From positions 25,680-89,679 of the forward strand of contig CAZJWR010000007.1 of assembly GCA_964549765.1 (NCBI GenBank): 64,000 nt of DNA, read 5' to 3'. Position 1 is the stretch's first letter. Every line of letters starts with the position of its first letter. This DNA is from CAZJWR01 sp964549765 (lineage in GTDB: Bacteria > Zixibacteria > MSB-5A5 > GN15 > JAAZOE01). Shown here in pieces: positions 26,125-34,949 of the stretch. The translations under genes were made by a program, and so were the position numbers. The notes under the pieces were generated by a model, which was not told where the DNA came from, ran no database searches, and saw nothing but the letters and a program-made list of their open reading frames with translations.

Positions 26125-27057
26125 TCATTTGATTTTGAGCGCGATCAGCGCCGAGACCGCCTCGGCCACAATCAGCCACAGGCGGGCGGTGATGGCGATT
26201 GCCGCCGGAACGCCCGGTCCGAAAAAGGGAGTCAGAAGCACCGTCATGGCTCCCTCCCGGGGTCCCACCCCGCCGGGCGCGAGCAGAAACAGATAACCGA
26301 TCTGATATGCGATAATGAATATCCCGGCCATCGGGAGCAGGGGGGTATTCTGAAGGGTTATGCCGTTCAGAAACAGCCAGAAGGAAAAACCGTACAGACT
26401 CCATGCCAAAAAATAACCCCCGTAGATGGCCGCCGCAAGCGATTTGTTCATCCTCAGTCGGATCGGTTTTCGCCGGAACAAGGTGAAAAGTCGGTTGAGT
26501 CCGCCTTCCATCACCCGCGGAAAGAATACGACAATAAGTGACATGACAAATACCGCCGCGGCGATCACGAACACCCCGGTTGTCAGATAGGGAATCGACG
26601 AATATTGCTTCAATATGCCGGGTGACAACGCCAGAAACGCCAGCCCGGACAGCAGCCCCGACGGGATGGCAAACAACTGCGATAATCCGAACGATGTCAC
26701 CGCTTCTTCCTCGGTGATGCCTTCTTTTTTCGCCAGATAAATCATGCCGAACATCTGCCAGATTTTTCCGGGAATATACCGGCCGAGATTCGCGAGATAG
26801 GCGATCTTGAATGATTTGGCGTATCCGACCGATTTATCGAGCGATGCAATAATAATCTTCCAGACGGACGAAAAAACGAAAAACGTGATGATCACCGATA
26901 TCATCGCCGCCGCCAGATACCGGACGTCTATCCGCCATTCATAAGTGATGACCCGATTCCAGTGCTCCAGCAAGCGGCTGCCCAGATAATAGAAGATCAG
27001 GCCGATGACAACGACCTGCGCCGTCCGAAACAGTATTTTTTTGGCGCGTGCAGTCAT
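26125..27057 (-). CDS. Flippase-like membrane protein (LPG-synthase TM/AglD family)
   Basis: 310 residues with about eight transmembrane helices. It has the UPF0104 pattern, including NLGRYIPGKIWQMFGM and LLAPGGVGPREGAMTVL. Proteins of this family are associated with lipid-linked sugar flipping or lysyl-phosphatidylglycerol synthesis. There is no soluble synthase domain here, so the flippase-like reading fits better. It follows the GT4 gene by one base and precedes the YfhO-like gene by 12. Confidence 0.87.
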   Translation of the reverse strand: MTARAKKILFRTAQVVVIGLIFYYLGSRLLEHWNRVITYEWRIDVRYLAAAMISVIITFFVFSSVWKIIIASLDKSVGYAKSFKIAYLANLGRYIPGKIWQMFGMIYLAKKEGITEEEAVTSFGLSQLFAIPSGLLSGLAFLALSPGILKQYSSIPYLTTGVFVIAAAVFVMSLIVVFFPRVMEGGLNRLFTLFRRKPIRLRMNKSLAAAIYGGYFLAWSLYGFSFWLFLNGITLQNTPLLPMAGIFIIAYQIGYLFLLAPGGVGPREGAMTVLLTPFFGPGVPAAIAITARLWLIVAEAVSALIALKIK

Positions 27058-27058
27058 C

Positions 27059-28255
27059 TCAATTCGTTCTCTGATTCCGCTCGATTATGGACGAGAACAG
27101 GTCATACATCCTCCCGACCAGCACCGGCGTCGCAAATCGTTCCATCGCTCGGATATGCCCGTTCTCTCCCAGCCGCGCCCGCAACGCCTGATCGGCGAAA
27201 AGCCTCTTGACGCACGCCATCAGTCCATCCACGTCGCCGACGTCGAACATGAGGCCGTTATAGCCGTCCTCGACGATATCGACGATTCCCCCCGATCGGG
27301 CAGCAATCACGGACCGTCCGGTCAGGCCGGCCTCGACCAGCACCAGGCCGAACCCTTCTCCTTCCGATGCCAGCACCACGGCGTCGGCCTGACGATACAA
27401 TTCGCCCAGGCGTTCCTGATCCACCAGTGGGATAAATTCGATTCGGTCATGCAAACCTTTGGCGTGAACCGAATCTTTCAATTCGTTTTCGAGCGGCCCC
27501 TCGCCGACCATCCGCATCTTGAAATTGATTCCTTCCCCGGCGATCCGCACGGCGGCGGCGATGATATCATCCAGTCGTTTCTGCCGCATATACCGGGCTA
27601 CCGACAGCAGCATCGGCGGGTCATTATTCGGAGGCGGCGTTTTCGGAAAATGTTCCATCCCGACCGGCATGGGTATCACGGCGATATCGGACGGCGCTAC
27701 GACGTTCACGTGGGCCAGGAGTTTTTCCTTGAGGTAATTCGACACGACTGTCGCAGCGGCAGCGCGCTTATAGGCGTAGCGGCTCAACGGCGACAAAATA
27801 CCCGACTTCCCCAATAGTGAAATATCCGTCCCGTGCGATGAAATCACGACCGGACGATGCAGTTTGGCGCCGACCCGGGCCGCTACTACTCCCGGAGGAA
27901 TCCACCAGTTGGCCCACAGTAAATCCGCTTTCTCTTCACGGCACACGCGCAAACCGGTGCGATAGAACGACCGGAGGAAACTCAAGAAGACGAATTTCGC
28001 GATTATCGACCGACCGACCTGTTCATGCATACTGCCGGTATACACGATCGGCTTCAGGTTCGCAGACGGATACGTAAACCGCTTAATGCGGACGCCGTCG
28101 AGGGTTTCCTCTATAAGCAGTCCCGGTGCGTGCGGGCAGACGACGACGATATCCATCCCCCGCGCCACAAGGCCGGACGAGAGCCGATGAAGGTACAGGG
28201 CGGTCAGGTCATCCCGGCGGCGGATATAATTGTGCGTGATGACGACGACTTTCAA
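27059..28255 (-). CDS. Glycosyltransferase family 4
   Basis: A 398-residue GT-B enzyme. The N-terminal half has a possible nucleotide-free acceptor domain (VVVITHNYIRRRDD). The C-terminal GT4 donor site contains SVARYMRQKRLDDII and the E-x7-E motif in ASEGEGFGLVLVEAGLTG. Such retaining transferases use nucleotide sugars in lipopolysaccharide or capsule assembly; the sugar is unknown. It is part of the gap-free chain from 31378 to 21034. Confidence 0.92.
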   Translation of the reverse strand: MKVVVITHNYIRRRDDLTALYLHRLSSGLVARGMDIVVVCPHAPGLLIEETLDGVRIKRFTYPSANLKPIVYTGSMHEQVGRSIIAKFVFLSFLRSFYRTGLRVCREEKADLLWANWWIPPGVVAARVGAKLHRPVVISSHGTDISLLGKSGILSPLSRYAYKRAAAATVVSNYLKEKLLAHVNVVAPSDIAVIPMPVGMEHFPKTPPPNNDPPMLLSVARYMRQKRLDDIIAAAVRIAGEGINFKMRMVGEGPLENELKDSVHAKGLHDRIEFIPLVDQERLGELYRQADAVVLASEGEGFGLVLVEAGLTGRSVIAARSGGIVDIVEDGYNGLMFDVGDVDGLMACVKRLFADQALRARLGENGHIRAMERFATPVLVGRMYDLFSSIIERNQRTN

Positions 28256-28257
28256 AG

Positions 28258-29238
28258 CTAATCTCTACCCTTGAGGCGTCGTTTGCCTTCGCGGTCGGCC
28301 TCAAGACGCTTGACGACGGCGCGAACACCGCCCAGCTCCTCCCGGATGGCGGCCAGCCCTTCGGCGAGAAATCCCAGCATGAAGAAAAGTAATCCGAGCA
28401 CGATCAGCAGGATCACCAGATAGAGGAGCGGACGAAACCCGACATCCATGATAACTCGAAGATAAATCGCGGCCAGACCGACGAGAACGCCTGTCATGAC
28501 CAAAAACGAACCGAGAAATCCGAAAAACAGCAAAGGCTTGTGCAGCAACGTCAGTTGCGATTTGACCGCCAGCATATCGAGCACGCCGACCGGAATACGC
28601 CAGAACCCCGAGAATTTCGATTCGCCGGTATAGCGCGGATACAGCGGAATCTTGACTTCATCGACGCGGTATCCCTGTTCGACCGCCAGCACGACCATAT
28701 AGCGATGCCAATCCCGCCGCAGAAACATATTTTCGATGACCTCGCGGCGGAAGGCCTTGACCGAATTCAAATCATGTACCTTTACCCTGAACAACCACCG
28801 GGATAAACCGTTGTAGACCGTCGAGACGAATCGTTTGCTGTATGCCCCCTGCTTCCATCCGGTGACCAGATCGTTTCCCTCGTCGATTTTGGCGATCATG
28901 GCCGGGATATCCTCGGGCTTGTACTGCAAATCGGCCGGGTAGAAAACATAGATTTCTCCCCGGGCATGATTGAAACCGGTCTGGAGCGCCGCCGTGAGTC
29001 CGCGATTGGTGCCGTGGGTGTAAACCTGGAGGAACGAATATTTCTCGGCCATGGCCTTGAGAATCGCCGGGGTCCGGTCGGAGGAGCCATCGTCGACAAT
29101 CACGACCTCGCACGAGAATTGCGCCTGCGCGTGCATTTCGTTGAATTGGCGGCACAATTCCTCCAAGTTGCCGTCCTCATTAAAAGCGGGCACGACTATG
29201 GAGACTCGCGGTTCAGTTTGCAGGTTCGAAGGTTCCAT
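28258..29238 (-). CDS. Membrane glycosyltransferase family 2 (GtrB/DPM-like)
   Basis: About 326 residues: a GT2 domain with VSIVVPAFNEDGNLEEL, VIVDDGSSDRTP, PADLQYKPEDIP (metal-binding region) and HDLNSVKAFRRE. Two C-terminal transmembrane helices (about 230-305) follow, as in GtrB and ArnC. It probably makes a polyprenyl-phosphate sugar donor. ATG 29238 is chosen because TGAGGA stands nine bases upstream and the family homology begins there. It overlaps the preceding gene's 3' end by 26 bases. A longer frame upstream is only the antisense-like shadow of that gene. Confidence 0.92.
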   Translation of the reverse strand: MEPSNLQTEPRVSIVVPAFNEDGNLEELCRQFNEMHAQAQFSCEVVIVDDGSSDRTPAILKAMAEKYSFLQVYTHGTNRGLTAALQTGFNHARGEIYVFYPADLQYKPEDIPAMIAKIDEGNDLVTGWKQGAYSKRFVSTVYNGLSRWLFRVKVHDLNSVKAFRREVIENMFLRRDWHRYMVVLAVEQGYRVDEVKIPLYPRYTGESKFSGFWRIPVGVLDMLAVKSQLTLLHKPLLFFGFLGSFLVMTGVLVGLAAIYLRVIMDVGFRPLLYLVILLIVLGLLFFMLGFLAEGLAAIREELGGVRAVVKRLEADREGKRRLKGRD

Positions 29239-31378
29239 TATCGCTATCCTCAGGGGTCCTAAACATATAATCGGCAACGTCCATGGTTCCAAAACAATAT
29301 TTATTCGCCAATTCGATTTCCTGTTTCCCGATGCGATATAACGACCGATCATTGGTTCGGATCGATTTGCCAATATAGGCATTTCCGAGCAAAAAGTGAA
29401 GATTGAAATCGGTATAGGAAAAACCCAGGCCGTTGGCGCAATAACGTATGGCGGCGTCGAATCGATTGGTCTGGAGAGCATAGATCGCGGCGCGCACGTT
29501 GCCGGCGATGCTCTGTGGGAACTTCTTGAGAAATCGCGTGAGATAGACGCGAGCCGAATCCGGGAAGCCGCTTTTTTCATAGTCAACCGCTTGCTCGTAC
29601 CGGGTCGGTTGATATCCCGCCGCCCGCCTGTTGCCGGTGTGTTCGGCAATTCGATACAGTTTCACCTCCCGGCCGTTGATATGGTAGGTATGCAGGACGG
29701 TGGCGCTGTCGAGGAGTCCGGGATATACTCTCCGGGCGACCTTTTCGTTGGGAAGATCGACCAGCAGGTGCGTGATCGGAAAGCGCCGAAAAAGTCCGGG
29801 ATCGGGGCGGCTGGTCCCGAAAAAATGGATGATGCAGCCAAGTTTGTTTTCCATCGCCAACGCCGGCCCATACGGCCCCGCAATGACCGCCGTCGGAGAG
29901 AGAATCATTCCCAGGTCTTTCGAGGCCTGTCGCGCCGTAAAAAGCGGCATTTTCGCCCACGACAGATACTTGTCCGCCTGATACCCGACCGATACGCCAG
30001 CGATTATTACAATAATGCCGTAGCGAAATATTCGGGAAAACGAAATATTGATCCCTTTTGTCACCAACGCCAGGAAATAATAGGCAAGTGTCAGAGCGCC
30101 GGCGATTATGGTGACTCTGAGGATATTGTCGAGAAAGAAGAAATCTCCTGTTCTGGCGACGGCATACGCCCGGGAAAACTGATAGGTCAGCATCAGCAGC
30201 GATACGAAAAATACAAGTATGAATATTGGAGAACGGTTCAAGATCGCTACCTGTTTTCCGGCGTTATACAGATAGACAATAAGCGCCGCCGCCAGCGCAC
30301 AGACGGGGTATATCATGACAGTCTGATACCGCAGCGGCTGATAATTCCACGGGGCCAGCGCTACGTAGGTCGCCACCAGCCACACGATGATGGCAACCAT
30401 GACGGCATTGCCGTATCGTTCCGGCCGCTTGTCCCCGGCTCGAAAGAATGTCCGGCTAACGATGATCAACAGATAGACCAGCGCCGCAATGCTCACGATG
30501 GGCATGTATTCGTAGAAGGTTTCACTGGTGCCGAATGACAGGAACTTCCATACAAATTGCAGAAACGACTGGAATCCCTCGGGCGCACCGTACAACCCGA
30601 AGACCTGTTCACCGACATACCCCGCGACCGAACGCGATCTGGGGAGAAAGATGATGAGAAACCATCCCACCCAGACGATACCCAGCCCGGCCAGCATCAA
30701 CAGAAAATGCCGTACAGTCCTCGGCGTTTTGAGAACCGCCAGGTGATACCCGTAGTATGCAAGCGGTACTGCCAAAAAGGCGACGGCGATCAATTTCCCG
30801 AAAAAGAGCGCCAGGCCGAACGCTTCCCCGAATTGAAAATGCCCGACAAACCGTTTTTCCAGGTAGGTGACACAAAAGAGCCCGAGGATGAGTGCGAGAA
30901 TCATCCCATTTTCGAGAAACGGTCGCCGGCCGTGAAAAATCAGGATCGAATTCGTGGCCAGAAATAGAAGCATCAAAAGCGCCGTGCCGTTGCCCAGCGC
31001 CCGGCGAATAACGAAATAAAACAGCAACAACGACAACAGCGATAATATAACGCCGACGAGGTTCGACTGATACAACCCAACCCCGAGCGATTTGAACACG
31101 ATCCAGCCGAGGCCGGATACCAGCGAATATTCATAGGTGGGGTAGCGGTCATCATGATATGGGTTCCAATCCCCGGTCTGAACGTCGTTGCGGGCAAAAA
31201 GCGTATACTGGGGGGGATCGGTCTCAAGGCCGGTCGATATGCCGAGCTGATAGGGCGGATCGGCGGACAGATGGTAAAATCGGAGGAATACGGCCAGCGC
31301 GAAGAGAACGAGAAAAACCGGGATTTCCCACCGCCGGTCTATCCAGAGGGAAAATCTGTTGTCGAGTCGTTCCTGCAT
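29213..31378 (-). CDS. GT39-type multipass membrane glycosyltransferase (ArnT/PMT-like) with C-terminal TPR-like tail
   Basis: A 721-residue protein with about eleven to twelve transmembrane helices. An N-terminal exported loop contains LRFYHLSADPPYQ and an acidic pair-rich stretch (DVQTGDWNPYHDDRYP), as in GT-C/GT39 enzymes that use polyprenyl-phosphate sugars. The last 130 residues are soluble and resemble degenerate TPR helices (ARVYLTRFLKKFPQSIAGNV). It heads the glycosylation run. The substrate, lipid or protein, cannot be told. Confidence 0.83.
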   Translation of the reverse strand: MQERLDNRFSLWIDRRWEIPVFLVLFALAVFLRFYHLSADPPYQLGISTGLETDPPQYTLFARNDVQTGDWNPYHDDRYPTYEYSLVSGLGWIVFKSLGVGLYQSNLVGVILSLLSLLLFYFVIRRALGNGTALLMLLFLATNSILIFHGRRPFLENGMILALILGLFCVTYLEKRFVGHFQFGEAFGLALFFGKLIAVAFLAVPLAYYGYHLAVLKTPRTVRHFLLMLAGLGIVWVGWFLIIFLPRSRSVAGYVGEQVFGLYGAPEGFQSFLQFVWKFLSFGTSETFYEYMPIVSIAALVYLLIIVSRTFFRAGDKRPERYGNAVMVAIIVWLVATYVALAPWNYQPLRYQTVMIYPVCALAAALIVYLYNAGKQVAILNRSPIFILVFFVSLLMLTYQFSRAYAVARTGDFFFLDNILRVTIIAGALTLAYYFLALVTKGINISFSRIFRYGIIVIIAGVSVGYQADKYLSWAKMPLFTARQASKDLGMILSPTAVIAGPYGPALAMENKLGCIIHFFGTSRPDPGLFRRFPITHLLVDLPNEKVARRVYPGLLDSATVLHTYHINGREVKLYRIAEHTGNRRAAGYQPTRYEQAVDYEKSGFPDSARVYLTRFLKKFPQSIAGNVRAAIYALQTNRFDAAIRYCANGLGFSYTDFNLHFLLGNAYIGKSIRTNDRSLYRIGKQEIELANKYCFGTMDVADYMFRTPEDSDNGTFEPAN

Positions 31379-31506
31379 GAGCGTCTATATCACCTTTGCG
31401 GGAATATAGCCGAAGCATCCGGCGCGGTCGACCTGAAGACCGGATACTCGTAGTGTGATAATTGATTGCTGCCGATATGATACACCGATGGACGCACGGC
31501 GACCCG

Positions 31507-31956
31507 TCATGTGGCGTGGCGGGCGTGCCGCTCGGCCTTTTCGAGGCGGGTCTCCCATTTTTTGGTATAGGAATATTGCATGATATGCAAAAACAGCAGC
31601 ACCGCCAGCAGAATCAGATTGATCCCCATCAAGGTCGGTCCCGGGAAGGGCAGAACGGCGTCGACGACGAATCCGATTATCCAGACGCCGATTCCGATTA
31701 CGGCCATAAGGTACACCGGCTCCTCGCCCTTGAGGATACCGTAGATAGCGCCCATGAGAAGCGAAATATAATACAGGATCAACATGGGAATCATAAGCAC
31801 ATCGGGGGCCGACTGGAGCCACCCGATGTTGAATAACTTGCCCAGAAGCCCAAATATGACCATGATCCCCAGAATCGGCAGGGGCAGATACGTAGTAAAT
31901 GTCAGTAACCGGAACAACCGCGACCTAGTCATGCTTTTCTTCTCTTCCTTCGTCAT
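31507..31956 (-). CDS. Small four-helix membrane protein of unknown function
   Basis: 149 residues with four hydrophobic segments (about 18-40, 50-70, 75-92 and 105-127) and a charged C-terminal tail (KKWETRLEKAERHARHAT). I do not recognise a family. Its ATG overlaps the pyrC stop by four bases (ATGA), so it is the last gene of the pyr operon. A second start at codon 9 is possible. Confidence 0.75.
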   Translation of the reverse strand: MTKEEKKSMTRSRLFRLLTFTTYLPLPILGIMVIFGLLGKLFNIGWLQSAPDVLMIPMLILYYISLLMGAIYGILKGEEPVYLMAVIGIGVWIIGFVVDAVLPFPGPTLMGINLILLAVLLFLHIMQYSYTKKWETRLEKAERHARHAT

Positions 31957-33260
31957 TTGGATCGATATGTTACTCGCCCGTTCATAACCGTGGCGAGCAC
32001 CCTCCCCTTGAGTTTCCAGCCGATGAACGGCGTGTTCTTCGACTTCGACCGCAACTTATCCTTTTTTACCGTCCAGCGGGCTTCGGGATCGAAAATTGTC
32101 AAGTCCGCCATTTCGCCTTCCCGGAGGCTGTTGCACGGAATACCCACTATAGCGGCCGGGTTGCTGGTCATCTTGCGGACCAGGTCGGACAAGGTCAGGT
32201 AGCCCTTGTCCGCCAGTCCGGTGATGGACAAGGCCAGCGTCGTTTCCAGACCAATCATCCCGGGAGGCGCTTGATCGAATTCGACATCTTTCTCTTCCTC
32301 GGTATGTGGGGCGTGATCGCTGGCTATACAATCGATGGTGCCATCGATCAGACCTTCGATGATGGCCTGCCGGTCGGCTTCAGTACGCAAAGGGGGATTG
32401 ACACGAAGATTGGTGTCAAATCTTTCCCCGATGAGGTCGTCCGTGAGCATAAAATGATGCGGGGCCGCTTCCGCCGTCACTTTCACCCCCTCCGCCTTGC
32501 CCCGGCGGATCGCCTCCACGCCTCCCTCGGTGGAAACATGAGCGATATGCAGCCGCCCGCCGGTCAGCCCGGCCAGCTTGATATCCCGGATAATAGCGAT
32601 CTCTTCGGCCACCGCCGGCCGCCCCGGAATGCCCAAACGAGTGGATGCAAACGATTCGTTCATGATTCCGCCCGCCGCCAGATATTCATCCTCGGCATGC
32701 GAAATCACCGGGATATCGAACATTTTGGCATACTCCAGCGCCCGGCGCATCATCTCCGGATTCTGCACATAATTGCCGTCATCGGAAACGGCCACCACCC
32801 CGGCCTTAACCAGATCACCAATTTCCGCCAATTCCTTCCCTTCCCGATTTTTCGTAATGGCGCCAACGCAATAGACACGGCAGTCGCTCTTTTCGGCCAG
32901 CAGGGTAACGAATTTCACCGTCTCCTGGTTGTCGATCGCGGGATGCGTGTTGGGCATGCAGCACAGCGATGTGATCCCGCCCGCGGCCGCCGCCTGCGAA
33001 CCGGTCAGAACCGTTTCCTCGTTCTCATGTCCCGGTTCGCGCAAATGGACATGGATATCGATCAGGCCGGGCGAAACCACCGCGCCGTCCGCGTCGATGA
33101 TATTCTCGGCCGGGAACTTGTCGATAACTCGCTTGGTCATGCGGCCTTTATCGAATATGCGCGCGATCAGGCCATCCTTGATGCCGATATCGGCCTTTTT
33201 GGTGAACCCGAAGCCGGGATCCATGAGAAGCCCGTTGATTATCAACAGATCGAACTGCAT
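31953..33260 (-). CDS. pyrC: Dihydroorotase
   Basis: A 435-residue amidohydrolase of the class I dihydroorotase type. DIHVHLREPGHENEET contains the zinc HxH, CMPNTHPAIDN follows, and DDGNYVQN, ISHAEDEYL, HIAHVSTEGG and CIASDHAPHT carry the remaining metal and catalytic residues. It closes N-carbamoylaspartate to dihydroorotate. It lies one base after pyrB. Confidence 0.96.
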   Translation of the reverse strand: MQFDLLIINGLLMDPGFGFTKKADIGIKDGLIARIFDKGRMTKRVIDKFPAENIIDADGAVVSPGLIDIHVHLREPGHENEETVLTGSQAAAAGGITSLCCMPNTHPAIDNQETVKFVTLLAEKSDCRVYCVGAITKNREGKELAEIGDLVKAGVVAVSDDGNYVQNPEMMRRALEYAKMFDIPVISHAEDEYLAAGGIMNESFASTRLGIPGRPAVAEEIAIIRDIKLAGLTGGRLHIAHVSTEGGVEAIRRGKAEGVKVTAEAAPHHFMLTDDLIGERFDTNLRVNPPLRTEADRQAIIEGLIDGTIDCIASDHAPHTEEEKDVEFDQAPPGMIGLETTLALSITGLADKGYLTLSDLVRKMTSNPAAIVGIPCNSLREGEMADLTIFDPEARWTVKKDKLRSKSKNTPFIGWKLKGRVLATVMNGRVTYRSK

Positions 33261-33261
33261 A

Positions 33262-34215
33262 TCATCCTTTCTCGGTCTGAGACGTCACGTCCGCATCGTC
33301 GGTTCCGGCCAGCAGGTAAAGCACGGCCATGCGCACGGCCTGACCGTTGGTGACTTGGCTTAAGATGACGGAGGCCGGCCCGTCGGCGACTTCATTGGTG
33401 ATCTCCACGCCGCGATTCATCGGGCCGGGATGCATGATGGTGAAATTTTTATTGACGCGTTTGAGCCGTTCCCCGGTGATTCCGAACAAATTGGAATACT
33501 CCCGCTGTGACGGAAACAGACCGGCCTTCTGCCGTTCCAGTTGAATCCGCAGAATATTGACGACGTCGACGCCTTCCATAGCCTCGTCGAGATTGGTGTA
33601 TACGTCGATGCCGAACCGTTCGGCATCGTAGGGCAAAAGCGTCGTCGGCCCGCAGATGGCCACCGACGCCCCGAGCGTCTTGAGACCCCAAATATTGGAC
33701 CGAGCCACTCGCGAATGCCTGATGTCGCCGACCAAGAGCACCCGCAAACCATCGACTTTGCCGTATTTTCGGCGCATGGTGAAAATATCCAGCAAGCCCT
33801 GGGTCGGATGCTCATGCGTGCCGTCGCCGGCGTTGATGATGTTGGCTTCGAGACATTGCGTCAAATAATACGGTACGCCGGGCGAACTATGCCGCACCAC
33901 AACCATGTCGATCTTCATCGCCTCGATATTTCGTACGGTATCCTTGAGCGTCTCCCCTTTGCGCACTGAGGACATGGTGGTGGTGAAAGACAATGTATCC
34001 GCCGACAGCCGCTTTTCCGCCAGCTCGAACGAAATCCGGGTCCTGGTGGACGGCTCATAGAAGAGATTGACGATGGTTTTGCCCCGGAGCGGCGGGACTT
34101 TCTTGATGGGACGGTCGAGGATTTCGCGAAAACTTTCGGCGGTATCGAGAATCAGCTCCAAATCCTCTTTTGGCACACCTTCGAGCTGCAGAAGGTGTCG
34201 CGACGATAGGCTCAT
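33262..34215 (-). CDS. pyrB: Aspartate carbamoyltransferase catalytic subunit
   Basis: 317 residues with FYEPSTRTRISFELA (carbamoyl-phosphate loop), VVRHSSPGVPYYL, GDGTHEHPTQGLLDI and MHPGPMNRGVEI. It makes N-carbamoyl-aspartate. No pyrI regulatory chain is present, as expected for a PyrR-regulated operon. The start overlaps pyrR by four bases (ATGA). Confidence 0.97.
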   Translation of the reverse strand: MSLSSRHLLQLEGVPKEDLELILDTAESFREILDRPIKKVPPLRGKTIVNLFYEPSTRTRISFELAEKRLSADTLSFTTTMSSVRKGETLKDTVRNIEAMKIDMVVVRHSSPGVPYYLTQCLEANIINAGDGTHEHPTQGLLDIFTMRRKYGKVDGLRVLLVGDIRHSRVARSNIWGLKTLGASVAICGPTTLLPYDAERFGIDVYTNLDEAMEGVDVVNILRIQLERQKAGLFPSQREYSNLFGITGERLKRVNKNFTIMHPGPMNRGVEITNEVADGPASVILSQVTNGQAVRMAVLYLLAGTDDADVTSQTEKG

Positions 34216-34802
34216 GGTTTCTTCCTCTTCTTGGCCGCGGCTGGAGACGATTGATCGGTCTGCGACGGATAAAACAGGACTTCATCCTCGCCGTCGCGTT
34301 CGGCAAAACTAACTCGGACATTATCCTCGAAGGACGTCGGAATATTTTTGCCGACGTAATCGGGCCGGATCGGGAGTTGACGGTGGCCGCGGTCGACCAG
34401 CACGGCCAGTTGAATCGTCAGGGGCCGGCCAAAATCGATAATCTGCGACAGAGCGGCTCGGATCGTGCGTCCGGTATACAGGACGTCGTCGACGAGGATG
34501 AGGTTCTTGTCATCGATATCGAATATGATGTCCGTCTTGCGGACGACGGGTTGATCCGGATTGTAATTGACGTCGTCCCGGTACAGGTTGATATCCATCA
34601 AACCGACGGGAACGTCGACCTTCTCGATCTCCTTGATGGTCTTCGCCAGGCGTCGCGCCAGATCCGCCCCCCGGGTCAGGATACCGACGATCACCAGCGT
34701 CTTGGCGCCGGCGTTTCGCTCCAGTATTTCGTGGGCGATTCGAGTTATGGCCCGGGCCATCTTGTGCCCGTCCATAACGATATGCGCATCAGCGTGATTC
34801 AA
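34212..34802 (-). CDS. pyrR: Pyrimidine operon regulator PyrR / uracil phosphoribosyltransferase
   Basis: 196 residues with the PRPP-binding motif ILVDDVLYTGRTIRAAL, AITRIAHEILERN, VGILTRGADLARRL and LAVLVDRGHRQLPIR, all diagnostic of PyrR. An extra basic C-terminal tail (AAAKKRKKP) is unusual. In this family UMP-bound PyrR binds a conserved RNA loop in the pyr leader and promotes termination. A matching loop lies in the leader of this gene, suggesting autoregulation. The start is TTG 34802, with GAGGGG about five bases upstream. It overlaps the stop of a 25-codon leader peptide. Confidence 0.96.
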   Translation of the reverse strand: MNHADAHIVMDGHKMARAITRIAHEILERNAGAKTLVIVGILTRGADLARRLAKTIKEIEKVDVPVGLMDINLYRDDVNYNPDQPVVRKTDIIFDIDDKNLILVDDVLYTGRTIRAALSQIIDFGRPLTIQLAVLVDRGHRQLPIRPDYVGKNIPTSFEDNVRVSFAERDGEDEVLFYPSQTDQSSPAAAKKRKKP

Positions 34803-34876
34803 AATATCCCCTCAGGCAAAAAAATATCGGGTGGTCGTTTCCCGATCGTCGTATCAAAATGTGCAGTCGTGGTCAT
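34799..34876 (-). CDS. Putative 25-residue leader peptide upstream of pyrR
   Basis: A short frame with a good ribosome site (AAGGAG, two bases before ATG 34876). It reads MTTTAHFDTT then IGKRPPDIFLPEGIF and stops at a TGA that overlaps the pyrR TTG start. It spans the terminator hairpin of the attenuator, so translation could compete with hairpin formation and couple to pyrR. No homologue is known to me; it may be incidental. Confidence 0.4.
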   Translation of the reverse strand: MTTTAHFDTTIGKRPPDIFLPEGIF

Positions 34877-34904
34877 CTTCTCCTTTACGGCCTCGCCGGA
34901 CCGG
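34818..34904 (-). promoter_or_regulatory. PyrR-responsive transcription attenuator
   Basis: Read on the minus strand: first GGTCCGGCGAGGCC (34889-34902), matching the PyrR-binding-loop consensus UCCnGnGAGGY with a small closing stem. Then an intrinsic terminator, ATCGGG (34841-34846) paired with CCCGAT (34826-34831), followed by seven U (34818-34824). CCGGTC (34899-34904) can instead pair with GATCGG (34842-34847). That antiterminator excludes both the PyrR loop and the terminator. This is the logic of Bacillus pyr attenuators, here placed just before pyrR. Confidence 0.75.
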
Positions 34905-34921
34905 TTTAAAAGGTTGCATGC

Positions 34922-34949
34922 AAAATAGACGCCATCGGGTCCCTGTCAA
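34922..34949 (-). promoter_or_regulatory. Sigma70-like promoter of the pyr operon
   Basis: Minus strand TTGACA (34944-34949), a 16-base spacer and TATTTT (34922-34927). Transcription would begin about 10-15 bases before the PyrR-binding loop. The -35 box overlaps the stop codon of the upstream ABC gene. Confidence 0.65.

Noticed and set aside
25636..26541. 301-codon plus-strand frame opposite the YfhO and flippase genes
   Set aside because: Antisense to strongly supported membrane proteins; the translation is Arg/Asp/Gln-rich with no domain.
28258..29649. 137-codon upstream extension of the membrane GT2 gene
   Set aside because: The extension lies in another frame of the GT39 gene; the family sequence starts at ATG 29238.
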